Assembly (NCBI GenBank): GCA_002173095.1
Contig: NHBK01000014.1
Location: forward strand, 1-64,000
Direction of reading: 5' to 3'
From: Hyphomonadaceae bacterium TMED5
GTDB taxonomy: Bacteria; Pseudomonadota; Alphaproteobacteria; Caulobacterales; Hyphomonadaceae
DNA: 64,000 nt
The position numbers were made by a program, and so were the translations under genes. A model generated the notes under the pieces. That model worked only from the letters and a program-made list of their open reading frames with translations. It made no database searches and was not told the origin of the DNA. Each line of letters begins with the position of its first letter. Position 1 is the stretch's first letter. Positions 1-8,534 of the stretch are shown piece by piece.

Positions 1-186
1 ATATTGCCGGAATCGGCGACGGTAGTTTTCCACAGGTTTTTTTGCAAAGCGTTGATTCAAAACTATAATTTCAGTTCTTTCATCATCGAGTGGGAATAGG
101 GCTACCCGTCTAAGGCACTTCCCCGAACATTGAACTCGGTTGTATGGTGTCCGGCCTACGCAAAAACCAGTGAAGGTTCTCGTTTA

Positions 187-570
187 ATGGATGATCGCCA
201 GCCCCTCATCGACTGGATGGATGCGCTAGAATTCTATGCGCGGGACTGGGACGAGGTGTTCGGCAGTCAGTCTGCGTATTTCACGCAGGAATTCTGGTAC
301 ATGCTGGTCGGCTGCGTGCGGGCACACTGGGCTGGCAACCCGCTGACGGTGAGCCAATTGGCGCATTCCATGCGCTCCGGGTCAAACCGCACCCGGGAAG
401 AACGCATCAAAAAAGCCGTCGATGACGGCTATCTCAAAAAGGTAAAAGACGCCAAAGATGGCCGCGCAACCGTCGTTATTCCAACGCCGGAGCTCGAAAC
501 CATGGTCGTTGGCCACCTTCAGCGCACACTCGCACGGGTGATGGAAAAACTCCCCCCAGCCGGGCGGTAA
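187..570 (+). CDS. Winged-helix transcriptional regulator (MarR-like)
   Basis: This is a 127-residue cytosolic protein with the pattern of a small winged-helix DNA-binding regulator. A Trp- and Tyr-rich helical N-terminal part is followed by a helix-turn-helix stretch around residues 55-75 (LTVSQLAHSMRSGSNRTREE) and a basic wing (KKVKDAKDGRATVVIP), as in MarR-type proteins. A TTG at 130 is in frame, but the ATG at 187 starts just before the conserved part and is preferred. It lies 102 bp upstream of the TonB receptor and its esterase on the same strand, so a role in controlling that operon is plausible but inferred. The effector cannot be read from the sequence. Confidence 0.6.
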   Translation: MDDRQPLIDWMDALEFYARDWDEVFGSQSAYFTQEFWYMLVGCVRAHWAGNPLTVSQLAHSMRSGSNRTREERIKKAVDDGYLKKVKDAKDGRATVVIPTPELETMVVGHLQRTLARVMEKLPPAGR

Positions 571-672
571 ATATACGCAGAATTTGCGGACATATTTGCT
601 GAAAACAAAACGCTTTTAAAATCAGCGCCCTGCTTCACCATGCTCCAAAATATAAAATTGGAGGAAGCAAAG

Positions 673-2856
673 TTGGCTCTCAACAAAACCATCCGCTCGC
701 TCGGGCTTGCAGGCGCATCTGTCTGCGCGCTCTCATTCTTCATGCCGGCAAATGCACAGGCAGAGAATCCGTCTGAAGAACCAGAAGCAACGCGCGCGCT
801 GACCACGGTTGTGGTTACAGCCCGTCGCCGCGAAGAATCTCTCAAAGATGTTCCGGGCTCTGTGACCGCCATTGGCGGCGACGCGCTCGCAACATTCAAC
901 GCCACTGAAATCGGTGACGTTCAGTCCAGTATTCCAAACGTTGTGCTGCACGAAGGGGACGCACAAAACACGGTCGCCTATATCCGGGGGGTCGGTCAGC
1001 TAGACAGTCTTGCCTTTGCTGATCCCGGAGTAGGTATCTATCTGGATGACGTTTATCTGGGCCGGGCGCAGGGCTCCTTCCTTGATGTATTTGACGTTGA
1101 ACGCATTGAGGTCCTGCGTGGCCCGCAAGGTACGCTTTATGGCCGGAACACCATTGGTGGCGCGATCAAATTTGTTTCCCGTGAACCAACTGTGGATCCG
1201 GAGCTGCGTGCATCCGCGAGTCTTGGCTCTTACAATCAGACAGATCTGAGCCTCGGCGTTTCAGGGCCGATCGCTGGCGACCGTCTGCTGGGTAAAGCCG
1301 CAATCGCGTATATGAATCGCGATGGATATGCCGAGAACTCCGTAGATGGCGATAGCGATGGTGACCGCAATACCTTTGCATGGCGCGGCTCTCTGCTCGC
1401 CAACATCACTGATGATTTCGAGTTTCTGTTCACTGTGGATGGCTCATCCGACACGCCAGACACCTCCAGAACACCCGCCCGCGAAACTTCTGTATTCGGA
1501 CTCTTCCCCCCGAATGAAGACCCTTTTGAAATTGATGCGAATTTCAATGGCCTGAACGATCTTAGCGTTTATGGCGTTTCCGGGCGGGCTACTTGGAATT
1601 TTGCCGATGACTGGCAGCTGCGCTCCACAACCGCCTATCGCGAAATGTCTTATGACGCCAATCTGGACCTTGATGCGACAGGCGCATCCTTCTTTGGTGT
1701 GTTCGTCTTTGAAGAGCAAAACCAGTTCAGTCAGGAATTACAGCTGAACTATGACTCAGATAACTGGTCAGTCGTGTCAGGCCTCTACTATTTTCAGGAA
1801 GAAGACGTCACAGAGTCCGGCGTTTTTGGCCCGGATATCGCCTTTGTCTCAAACTCTCTGAATGACCAGACGACGACAGCCTATGCCGCTTATGCAGATG
1901 CTACGTTTGACCTTACAGACCGACTGAGCATCAGCGCAGGCATTCGCTTCACCGAAGAAGAAAAAGACTTTGCACGCATTCAGGAATTCTTCGACGCCGC
2001 AACACCAATGGTCCCTGAACTTGGCCAGGGCGCGCGTGTAACCGATCTCGACGTATCGGAGACCTTCTCCAACACGTCTCCTAAATTCTCTATCAGCTAT
2101 GACCTGACAGACGACGTAACCACCTATGCGTCTTACTCGCGGGGTTTCAAAAGTGGCGGATTTGACGGGCGATCCAATTCAGGCGCTGAAGCGCAGCCTT
2201 TCGATGCCGAAATCCTCACCGCTTATGAGGCTGGCCTGAAAGGTGACTTCTTCGACAACACTGTTTCGCTCAGCGCAGCCGTGTTCCTGAATGAATATGA
2301 AGACCTGCAAGTCTCCAGTTTCACTGAACAGGACGGAGCCTTCGCCGCCATTTTCACCAATGCCGCAGAGGCACAAATCGCAGGATTTGAGGTTGAGGGC
2401 AGCTGGCAGGCGACGAATGAACTTCGTTTTGATTACGCTGTTGGCTATCTTGATGCGGAATATGACACGTTCATCGGCGAGAACGGACAGGATGTTTCAG
2501 ACCAGCTGACACCGGCAAATGCACCAGACTGGACCGGCCGTCTGGCCGCGCAGTACAGCACAGAACTTTCCGGCAATATTGATCTGATCCTGTCCGGCGC
2601 AGCGTCCTATCGCGGTGATGTCTATCCGACTGTCAGTTCCAGTGAGGTGCTGCATCAGGACGCATGTACGCTCTATGATGCGTCTGCCCGGCTGGAGTTC
2701 GAAGACGGCAAATACGCCCTCACCCTTTCCGGACGAAACCTGTCCGACGAGGCGTATCGTACGCAGGGCTTCGACCTGTCGGACAGCCTTGGCTACCAGC
2801 TTGGCTATTACGGCGCGCCGCGCACTTTCACCCTCACCGCATCAGTCGTCTACTAG
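673..2856 (+). CDS. TonB-dependent outer-membrane receptor
   Basis: This 22-stranded β-barrel receptor takes up a scarce nutrient across the outer membrane with energy from TonB/ExbBD. A signal peptide ends near the AQA at residues 28-30, followed by a TonB-box-like TTVVVTA, a plug with the signatures RGVG, VLRGPQGTLYGRN and GGAIKF, and a long barrel ending in aromatic residues (ASVVY). The start is taken as TTG because a GGAGGAA ribosome site lies 6 bases ahead of it; an ATG 33 bases upstream has no such site and would add a tail before the signal peptide. The next gene, an esterase, begins 5 bases after the stop, so the two are probably one transcript. The substrate is unknown; the relatives are often called FecA- or FyuA-like. 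Confidence 0.93.
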   Translation: MALNKTIRSLGLAGASVCALSFFMPANAQAENPSEEPEATRALTTVVVTARRREESLKDVPGSVTAIGGDALATFNATEIGDVQSSIPNVVLHEGDAQNTVAYIRGVGQLDSLAFADPGVGIYLDDVYLGRAQGSFLDVFDVERIEVLRGPQGTLYGRNTIGGAIKFVSREPTVDPELRASASLGSYNQTDLSLGVSGPIAGDRLLGKAAIAYMNRDGYAENSVDGDSDGDRNTFAWRGSLLANITDDFEFLFTVDGSSDTPDTSRTPARETSVFGLFPPNEDPFEIDANFNGLNDLSVYGVSGRATWNFADDWQLRSTTAYREMSYDANLDLDATGASFFGVFVFEEQNQFSQELQLNYDSDNWSVVSGLYYFQEEDVTESGVFGPDIAFVSNSLNDQTTTAYAAYADATFDLTDRLSISAGIRFTEEEKDFARIQEFFDAATPMVPELGQGARVTDLDVSETFSNTSPKFSISYDLTDDVTTYASYSRGFKSGGFDGRSNSGAEAQPFDAEILTAYEAGLKGDFFDNTVSLSAAVFLNEYEDLQVSSFTEQDGAFAAIFTNAAEAQIAGFEVEGSWQATNELRFDYAVGYLDAEYDTFIGENGQDVSDQLTPANAPDWTGRLAAQYSTELSGNIDLILSGAASYRGDVYPTVSSSEVLHQDACTLYDASARLEFEDGKYALTLSGRNLSDEAYRTQGFDLSDSLGYQLGYYGAPRTFTLTASVVY

Positions 2857-2861
2857 GGAGC

Positions 2862-3791
2862 GTGACCGTGCCATCACCTGACCCATCTACAAAAGCCATT
2901 CTGAAAGATCTTTCTGAGGTGAAGGAACTGAACGTACCGGGTTTTGAACTCTCAGATATTCGGGCCGCCTATGACCGGGTTTTTGCGGCCTGGCCTGCAC
3001 CCAGCCTGAAACCGACAGAGGAAAGCTGGGTCAGTCTGAAGGCGCTCGGCAATGAGCGTCGATGCCTGATCGTTGAGCCTCTTACCCCGGATGCGGAGCG
3101 ACCAAGTCTCGTCTTCATTCATGGTGGCGGCTGGTCGCTTGGCACCGCGCTCGCCTATGCGCCTCTGGCGCGATGGCTCAGCGTTGAACTCAATATGCGG
3201 GTACTTGTACCGGACTTCCCGCAGGCACCCGAAGAAGAGGCGCCAGCAGCGCTTAACGCGCTGTCAGAGCTGCTCGTCTGGGCAAGCGAACGTTTTAAAA
3301 CCAAGCTCATACTGATGGGCGACTCAGCCGGTGGAAATCTGACAGCGGTTCTCTCAAACCATCCGCCAGAGGGTGTCGAGATTGGCGCGCAAGTCCTGTT
3401 TTATCCTGTCATCGACCTGCGCCCGGATGCGAGCTATCCGTCGCGCAAAGCCTATGGCAAGGGCAAGCACTTCCTGACCGAACCCGCCATCATTGGCGCG
3501 GGCATGCAGTATTGCGGGCGTTCCACAGAACCGACCTCCAGCCTTATGACACCATTGCTGGAGACAGACTTTTCCAAAACACCACCAACCTGGCATTTGC
3601 TGCCGGAATTCGACCCTCTTCATGATGAAGGTCAGGCCTATGCGGAGCTATTGAGCCAGAACGGCATCAGGTCTGAGGTGATAATTGCCCAGCGGACCAT
3701 TCATGGCTGCGCCTCTTTCGCCGGGCGCATTCCCGAGGCGGACAGATGTCTGAAACTCATATGCGCTCAGCTGAATGAAGAGTTCAGCTGA
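2862..3791 (+). CDS. Alpha/beta hydrolase of the hormone-sensitive lipase family
   Basis: This is a 309-residue carboxylesterase-type enzyme. The oxyanion-hole motif HGGGW is at residues 87-91 and the nucleophile elbow GDSAGG places the catalytic Ser at 155. A downstream FDPLHDEG supplies the probable Asp and TIHGCASF the probable His, in the order expected of HSL-family esterases. There is no signal peptide, so it should act in the cytosol. It starts with GTG (2862 or 2868) right after the TonB receptor, and the simplest reading is that it hydrolyses an ester bond in the compound the receptor imports. The exact substrate is not determinable. Confidence 0.85.
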   Translation: MTVPSPDPSTKAILKDLSEVKELNVPGFELSDIRAAYDRVFAAWPAPSLKPTEESWVSLKALGNERRCLIVEPLTPDAERPSLVFIHGGGWSLGTALAYAPLARWLSVELNMRVLVPDFPQAPEEEAPAALNALSELLVWASERFKTKLILMGDSAGGNLTAVLSNHPPEGVEIGAQVLFYPVIDLRPDASYPSRKAYGKGKHFLTEPAIIGAGMQYCGRSTEPTSSLMTPLLETDFSKTPPTWHLLPEFDPLHDEGQAYAELLSQNGIRSEVIIAQRTIHGCASFAGRIPEADRCLKLICAQLNEEFS

Positions 3792-3805
3792 AGTCGTCGG
3801 TATTT

Positions 3806-3829
3806 GGTGAGTTCACACTTGAACTCACC
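3806..3829 (+). terminator. Stem-loop after the receptor/esterase operon
   Basis: A perfect 10-bp inverted repeat (GGTGAGTTCA, loop CACT, TGAACTCACC) lies 14 bases after the esterase stop codon and 40 bases before rpiB. There is no T-tract after it, so it may be a weak terminator or an RNA-processing or stability hairpin rather than a strong intrinsic terminator. Confidence 0.5.
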
Positions 3830-3869
3830 TCACATACAGGCGATTGAGCGTGCAGAAGGAGCCTCCATC

Positions 3870-4310
3870 ATGACACGCATCGTAATCTCCAGCGACCATG
3901 CCGACATTGAACTACGCAAGAACATTGCGGCCCATGTCGCGTCAAAAGGCTTTGAGGTCGAAGATATCGGCCCGATGACCAATGAGAGCACGCATTACCC
4001 AAAACATGGTGAAGCCGCAGCCCGCAAAGTTGCATCAGGCGAAGCTGATCTGGGCATTCTGGTCTGCGGTACTGGTCAGGGCATTATGATGGCGGCCAAT
4101 AAGGTCAAAGGCATTCGCTGCGGTGTCTGTTCAGACACATTCTCTGCGCGCATGATCCGCCAGCACAACAATGCTAATATGCTGTCCATGGGCGCGCGTG
4201 TTATCGGTGAAGGGCTGGCGCTTGATATTGTTGATGCGTTTCTGGAAGCCGAATTCGAAGGCGGCCGCCACGGCACACGCGTCGATATGATCACCGAGAT
4301 TGAGGGCTAG
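3870..4310 (+). CDS. rpiB: Ribose 5-phosphate isomerase B (RpiB/LacAB family)
   Basis: This 146-residue enzyme interconverts ribose 5-phosphate and ribulose 5-phosphate in the pentose phosphate pathway; some RpiB-type proteins act on other sugar phosphates such as tetrulose phosphates. The conserved N-terminus MTRIVISSDHAD, the active-site Cys66 in LVCGTGQG, and the C-terminal R/H-containing helix (SARMIRQHNNANMLSMGARV) all match the family. An AGAAGGAG ribosome site precedes the ATG, and the reading frame upstream of it carries the 3' hairpin of the previous gene, so the short form is preferred. The gene faces a second RpiB-type gene with one terminator between them. Confidence 0.92.
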   Translation: MTRIVISSDHADIELRKNIAAHVASKGFEVEDIGPMTNESTHYPKHGEAAARKVASGEADLGILVCGTGQGIMMAANKVKGIRCGVCSDTFSARMIRQHNNANMLSMGARVIGEGLALDIVDAFLEAEFEGGRHGTRVDMITEIEG

Positions 4311-4335
4311 GCCTCAGCCACTCCGCTAAACACAA

Positions 4336-4367
4336 AAAAGGGGAAGAGCACGGGCTCTTCCCCTTTT
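4336..4367. terminator. Bidirectional intrinsic terminator between two rpiB-type genes
   Basis: A perfect 14-bp stem (AAAAGGGGAAGAGC / GCTCTTCCCCTTTT) with the loop ACGG sits between the two convergent stop codons. The A-rich left flank and T-rich right flank give a T-tract on either strand, so it can end transcription from both sides. Confidence 0.9.
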
Positions 4368-4390
4368 GTTTTAGTGACGATCAGTCCGGC

Positions 4391-5044
4391 TTATGCAGGA
4401 ACCGTCTCAGCCAGAACGCCTTTCAGGTAAGCGTTGATTTCTTCGTCCTGAGAGTTTGCGAAGAAGAGCTCAGAGAACTTCTCGCCAGAAATCGCAGACT
4501 TCAAAAGCTCCTGATCAACGTCTTTCAGAACTGTCAGCATGTCTTTGCAGCTTGCTGCTTTAAGGTCAGAAATGACGCTGCGGTTCTTAGCCATGATCGC
4601 AGCGCGCTCTTTCGGGTAACCTTCGCCCGGCTTGTTTTCGAGGATTTTGCGGAAGCAATCTTCAAGGTTCAGCTCAGCTGCCCAGCCAAAGCCTTTCGCG
4701 TAAGGCATAGCCATCGCGTTACCAGCATTGATCTGAGAGAAGAGGAAAGCATCTGTCGGGTCGATGATCAGACCGCAGAAAACGCCCGGCATTGCGTTGG
4801 CTGCCAGCATGGAGCCCGTACCCGTGCCACAACCGGTGACAACGAAATCAACCGCTTTAGAATTCAGAAGGATCGCCGTCAGCAGACCAACCATTGGGTA
4901 TGTGATCTGTGCGTCGTCTTCAGCGGTGTACATACCGTAGTTGAAGACTTCATGGCCCAGAGGCTCTGCAACATTTGTCAGCGCAGTGTGGATGATGCTG
5001 TTTTTAGCCGCCTGGCTGTTTTCATTGATAAGAGCAATTTTCAT
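4391..5044 (-). CDS. RpiB/LacA/LacB-family sugar-phosphate isomerase, long form
   Basis: A 217-residue paralogue of the convergent rpiB product. It keeps the fold signatures: the N-terminal MKIALINENSQ strand, Cys72 in VVTGCGTGTGSMLAAN, and a GVFCGLI strand. It lacks the classical SDHAD start and has about 70 extra C-terminal residues with several Glu/Lys helices. Family members of this length have been annotated as ribose- or galactose-6-phosphate-type isomerases, but the substrate here cannot be read. The upstream region holds a perfect 14-bp palindrome typical of LacI-type operators, which suggests induction by a sugar. Confidence 0.8.
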   Translation of the reverse strand: MKIALINENSQAAKNSIIHTALTNVAEPLGHEVFNYGMYTAEDDAQITYPMVGLLTAILLNSKAVDFVVTGCGTGTGSMLAANAMPGVFCGLIIDPTDAFLFSQINAGNAMAMPYAKGFGWAAELNLEDCFRKILENKPGEGYPKERAAIMAKNRSVISDLKAASCKDMLTVLKDVDQELLKSAISGEKFSELFFANSQDEEINAYLKGVLAETVPA

Positions 5045-5161
5045 CGGTCTTCCTTTATGAGTTTGGAGGGCTTTTCGTCAGTCCGGCCTCAACTCTTAGT
5101 GGGCCATTTTTATCGCTGCGAGTGTTGTCCAGAGATTAGTGGGTCGTTACCCGTAATGCAA

Positions 5162-5175
5162 TGACACCGGTGTCA
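5162..5175 (-). promoter_or_regulatory. LacI-type palindromic operator upstream of the long RpiB paralogue
   Basis: The perfect palindrome TGACACCGGTGTCA has the central CG and length typical of LacI-family operators. It lies about 118 bases upstream of the isomerase start. Read on the minus strand it is part of AATTGACACC, so it overlaps a possible -35 TTGACA. No LacI gene is in the window, so the regulator would act from elsewhere. Confidence 0.55.
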
Positions 5176-5263
5176 ATTTTGGTCAACAATTTTGGAAATC
5201 CGCGTTGACAATCGCGTCATCCGGTCGGTTTCACCCCATCAATTCGCCCGTTTGATAAGCAGT

Positions 5264-6058
5264 TTACGGACGCACCGCTTCATCAGCACTACGCTCAATC
5301 GGGCAAGGGCGCCCATCAGACCCGATACAAACCATAGTGAACACACCCGTGGCCGCCCGCTTACGCGCGCCAGACAGCAACTCCTCAGACCAGAGTTGCA
5401 CCTCAACGCGCAACGATGTTCGTCCCGTCATGAGAATGCGCGCTGATAGTTCGATCATATCGCCCTGATTGATCGGCGAGACAAAGTCGATCCGGTCCGA
5501 CGCGGCCATCACAACATTGCGGCGGCTGCGCTTTGTCGCTGCGATAAAGGCTGCCTTGCCCATCATTTTAAGCGCATCGCCGCCATAAAGCGTGCCGAAA
5601 TGGTTGGTTTGCGTTGGGAACAACACATCCACCATGCCCAGAGCGTCCGATTCAAACTCTGAGGCTGCAAGCTCCACCAATGGCGGAAGCGGCAGGCGAA
5701 CGCCCTCGCCCTTCACCGCAACCAGCGTAAATTTGCCGAGTGTACAAAGTCTTTGCTCGCCTGTGACGGGCTGTTCGGCCTTCAGCTCGACTTCGACATC
5801 CAGTGAAGAATTTCCGACACGCACCACGCGGCCCGTGGTTTGGACCATATCGCCAATATAAGCCGGTCTTGAAAAATCAATCTTCTCAGAGGACGCCGTG
5901 ACGAAAGGCACACGGCCATGGCGGGACGCTGCCAGAAACGCCGCCTTATCCATATAGGAAAGGGCGGCCCCACCAAACAGAGTTCCATGATGGTTCGCAT
6001 CATTCGGGAAGACGATATCGATCATCCGAACGGCACTGGTCTGAGAGGTATTGTCCAT
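5264..6058 (-). CDS. Acyl-CoA thioesterase with two hotdog domains
   Basis: This 264-residue protein is two tandem YciA/BFIT-type hotdog domains (about residues 8-120 and 138-250). Each starts with a matching signature: IVFPNDANHHGTLFGGAALSYMD in the first and VLFPTQTNHFGTLYGGDALKMMG in the second, with the NH.GTL(F/Y)GG active-site helix in both. Such enzymes hydrolyse acyl-CoA to free acid and CoA in the cytosol. A duplicated hotdog in one chain is the known eukaryotic BFIT/ACOT layout and is also found in some bacteria. It is a single gene, 97 bp from its upstream neighbour on the same strand. Confidence 0.87.
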   Translation of the reverse strand: MDNTSQTSAVRMIDIVFPNDANHHGTLFGGAALSYMDKAAFLAASRHGRVPFVTASSEKIDFSRPAYIGDMVQTTGRVVRVGNSSLDVEVELKAEQPVTGEQRLCTLGKFTLVAVKGEGVRLPLPPLVELAASEFESDALGMVDVLFPTQTNHFGTLYGGDALKMMGKAAFIAATKRSRRNVVMAASDRIDFVSPINQGDMIELSARILMTGRTSLRVEVQLWSEELLSGARKRAATGVFTMVCIGSDGRPCPIERSADEAVRP

Positions 6059-6154
6059 GCTTCCGGCTCCTTGCGGTTGACCGGTTCATAGCCCCGTGCG
6101 CCGCATCAGTCAGAAGGAATGGAAAGCTAGTCGAAGGCCGGATAAACCGGTCGT

Positions 6155-7186
6155 TCAGGCCGTTTCAGGCGTCACAATTTCAGCAGGTCTCAGCTGCGCA
6201 AGACGCTCACTGATTTTCGCGCGAGATTTGGCGAGCGCCGAGGCATCCACTTTAGGGACATAACGGCTCTGAATTTCATGCGCATATCGCTCAGATCCAT
6301 CCGCGCAAATACAGACAACACGCTGAGGTTTGTCCTGCGTCATGAGCCAGTTCACAGCGCCCATCATGACGCCAATACTAGAAAGCCCGATATCTGCGAG
6401 CCCTTTCTCCGTGAGAATGAGCTGCGCCGCAATGACATCAGACTCGCTGATGCGAATGGGTGTTTCAACATCAGACCCATCGGCGAAAGTGGATTTACGG
6501 CCGCTGCCATAGCCCGGAATGAAGAGCTTGGAACCCTGCGTATCTGCCGGCGTCTCGAACGTGCAGGCTGAAAATGGCTCCACGAGATGAAGCTCCGTCT
6601 TCAGATCATGCTTTGACAAATAGTCTGCAAACCCACGCGCCGTGCCGCCTGAAGAGGCTGCAACGAAGCAGGCATCAAACTCGGCCTGCGCAAAAACTTC
6701 TGGCGCAGTCCAGCGCTCATGGCTCTCCGGGTTCAGCGAATTATTGTACTGATCAAGGAAGAGGCTACCCTCTTTCTGTGAAATTTCACCCGCCACACGC
6801 ATACGCGCGCCATTGGAGGATTCGCCGGGCTGGGCTTCAGCAATCACGAGGTTTGCACCCGCATTGCGAATACCATCTGCATTGAAGCTGCTAATGGACG
6901 GCGAAGACACAATCGTCACACCAAGACCGAGACGTTCACCAATGCGGGAGAGCGCATAGCCATAATTACCCGAAGACGCGTCGACGACACTGCCCTTCCA
7001 GTCTTCACTCGGCATAGACCGGGAAAGTACATACCAGGCGACACGATCTTTCACCGAGCCGAACTCGTTAAGGCGCTCTTCTTTGATAGATAATTCGTGC
7101 TCAATGCCACCAACCCGGATCAGCAGCTTTTTCAGCGGGGTGTCGCCAATCTTAAAAGGGCACTCAATACGGGTTTCAGAGGTCAT
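6155..7186 (-). CDS. PLP-dependent enzyme of the cysteine synthase family
   Basis: A 343-residue fold-type II pyridoxal-phosphate enzyme. Lys46 in FGSVKDR is the expected Schiff-base lysine, SSGNYG at 71-76 is the substrate-binding loop, and ASSGGTARG is the phosphate-binding loop. It differs from true CysK, which is also in this window at 26.5 kb, in these loops and in the C-terminal half, so it may be a specialised enzyme such as a diaminopropionate- or cystathionine-type synthase. That choice is not resolved by sequence alone. It is divergent from fbp with about 260 bp between them. Confidence 0.78.
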   Translation of the reverse strand: MTSETRIECPFKIGDTPLKKLLIRVGGIEHELSIKEERLNEFGSVKDRVAWYVLSRSMPSEDWKGSVVDASSGNYGYALSRIGERLGLGVTIVSSPSISSFNADGIRNAGANLVIAEAQPGESSNGARMRVAGEISQKEGSLFLDQYNNSLNPESHERWTAPEVFAQAEFDACFVAASSGGTARGFADYLSKHDLKTELHLVEPFSACTFETPADTQGSKLFIPGYGSGRKSTFADGSDVETPIRISESDVIAAQLILTEKGLADIGLSSIGVMMGAVNWLMTQDKPQRVVCICADGSERYAHEIQSRYVPKVDASALAKSRAKISERLAQLRPAEIVTPETA

Positions 7187-7446
7187 TCGTTCACGGTCGC
7201 GATAACAAAACTTTCACCAGAGGTAACACTCAATTGATCAGGCGCAAGGTCGTCAAAGTCGCAGGTGATGGCTCTCCACTGCAAAACTGCATACTTTGCG
7301 CATACGCCCCCCGAAATCTCGAATTCCTGTCACCTGAGGTAGCAGTGTGCGAATTTTTTGTGCTGAAGGCTTTTCCAGACTTGCGGCAGAATCCCCATGA
7401 GTTAGGACACTCACAGTATTAGTCAGATCGTGGGGGTCTTTGGAGC

Positions 7447-8364
7447 ATGTCGTTGAATTTCAAAAGTCAGCTGGAAAACATGGATGGCGTTTACTCTGCG
7501 CTGTTTGCGGCCGCAGAGAAAATTTACGGCGTCTTGAAGAAAGGCGAAGGCCTGAAATTCGCGACCTCCTCTAACGAGTCAGGCGATGACCAGATCGAAC
7601 TGGACGTCATCGCCGATGAAGCCTTTTTCGAAACGCTCAGCAAAGACCCGTTTGTCCGTTATGTTGTTTCCGAAGAACGCCCGGACATGGTGAAAACTTC
7701 AGACGGCCCATATAGCGTCGCGCTCGATCCACTGGACGGCTCTAAATCTGCACTGATCGGTATTCCATCCGGCGCGATTTTCGGTGTCTGGAAGGATGCA
7801 GAAGAAGCAAAAGACTTCCATGGAGGCAACATCATCTCTGGCGGCTTCTTCGTCTTCGGCATGAACCTGGAGGTTTATTTCGCCGACGGGGCTACCTCCT
7901 ATAAAGGCCAGTTCGACGATGCGTCTGGCGAATGGACCCTTATCGAAATCGAAGGCGGCATGCCTTCTGCGGACATTCTGGCCATTAATGGTCAGATGCA
8001 GAAAGTCTGGCCGACTTGGCTTCAGAAATATGTGTCTGATTGTGTCGAAGCGACGGACGGCAAAAAGCCATACAATATGCGCTGGTTCGCCAGCATGGTG
8101 TCCGACATGAAACGCATGGTGCTGCAAGGCGGCCTGTTTGCGTATCCGGGCGCCAGTTTCAAAGGCTATGAGACCGGCAAGCTGCGTCTCGTCTATGAAG
8201 CCATTCCTATGGCCTTCCTGATCCACGCACTCGGCGGTTCGTCTACCAATGGTGAAATGTCTCTTCTGAAAATGCCAGTCGACAAGCTGCACCAGAAAGT
8301 TCCGGTTTTCATTGGCGATAAAGCCAAAATCGAAGCGCTGGAAAGCTATTCTGCAAAGAGCTGA
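7447..8364 (+). CDS. fbp: Class I fructose-1,6-bisphosphatase
   Basis: The enzyme removes the 1-phosphate of fructose 1,6-bisphosphate in gluconeogenesis. Metal-binding residues are seen in SEERP (near residue 77) and DPLDGSKS (94-101), and the class I signature appears as GKLRLVYEAIPMA. Its length of 305 residues is slightly short for the family (about 330). A TGGAG ribosome site precedes the ATG. It has about 260 bp of upstream DNA in which I see no gene. A 63-residue frame from 7234 there has no ribosome site or family resemblance. Confidence 0.9.
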   Translation: MSLNFKSQLENMDGVYSALFAAAEKIYGVLKKGEGLKFATSSNESGDDQIELDVIADEAFFETLSKDPFVRYVVSEERPDMVKTSDGPYSVALDPLDGSKSALIGIPSGAIFGVWKDAEEAKDFHGGNIISGGFFVFGMNLEVYFADGATSYKGQFDDASGEWTLIEIEGGMPSADILAINGQMQKVWPTWLQKYVSDCVEATDGKKPYNMRWFASMVSDMKRMVLQGGLFAYPGASFKGYETGKLRLVYEAIPMAFLIHALGGSSTNGEMSLLKMPVDKLHQKVPVFIGDKAKIEALESYSAKS

Positions 8365-8399
8365 GTTCAGCCCTTAAGCACCCCTGACAAAACTTTCAC

Positions 8400-8427
8400 C
8401 CTGTCTCGATGAATTTATCGAGACAGG
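8400..8427 (+). terminator. Stem-loop downstream of fbp
   Basis: A perfect 11-bp inverted repeat (CCTGTCTCGAT, loop GAATTT, ATCGAGACAGG) lies 36 bases after the fbp stop and is followed by only TTT. It is a likely but weak terminator separating fbp from the thiamine-diphosphate enzyme gene. Confidence 0.65.
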
Positions 8428-8534
8428 TTTACGGCCCATACGAAAATCTAGGCATATCTTCCTTTGATAATGCCTGATTTGTAGTATTTATCCTCTCGCG
8501 ACCATCAAACGAGCCGCATACGAGGAAACGCCGA

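Noticed and set aside
26-34. DnaA-box-like TTTTCCACA at the left edge
   Set aside because: It is a single match without clustered boxes, AT-rich unwinding region or origin genes, so an origin call is not justified.
7234-7422. Small plus-strand frame of 62 codons ahead of fbp
   Set aside because: There is no ribosome site, no family resemblance, and many Cys and Pro residues typical of random frames.
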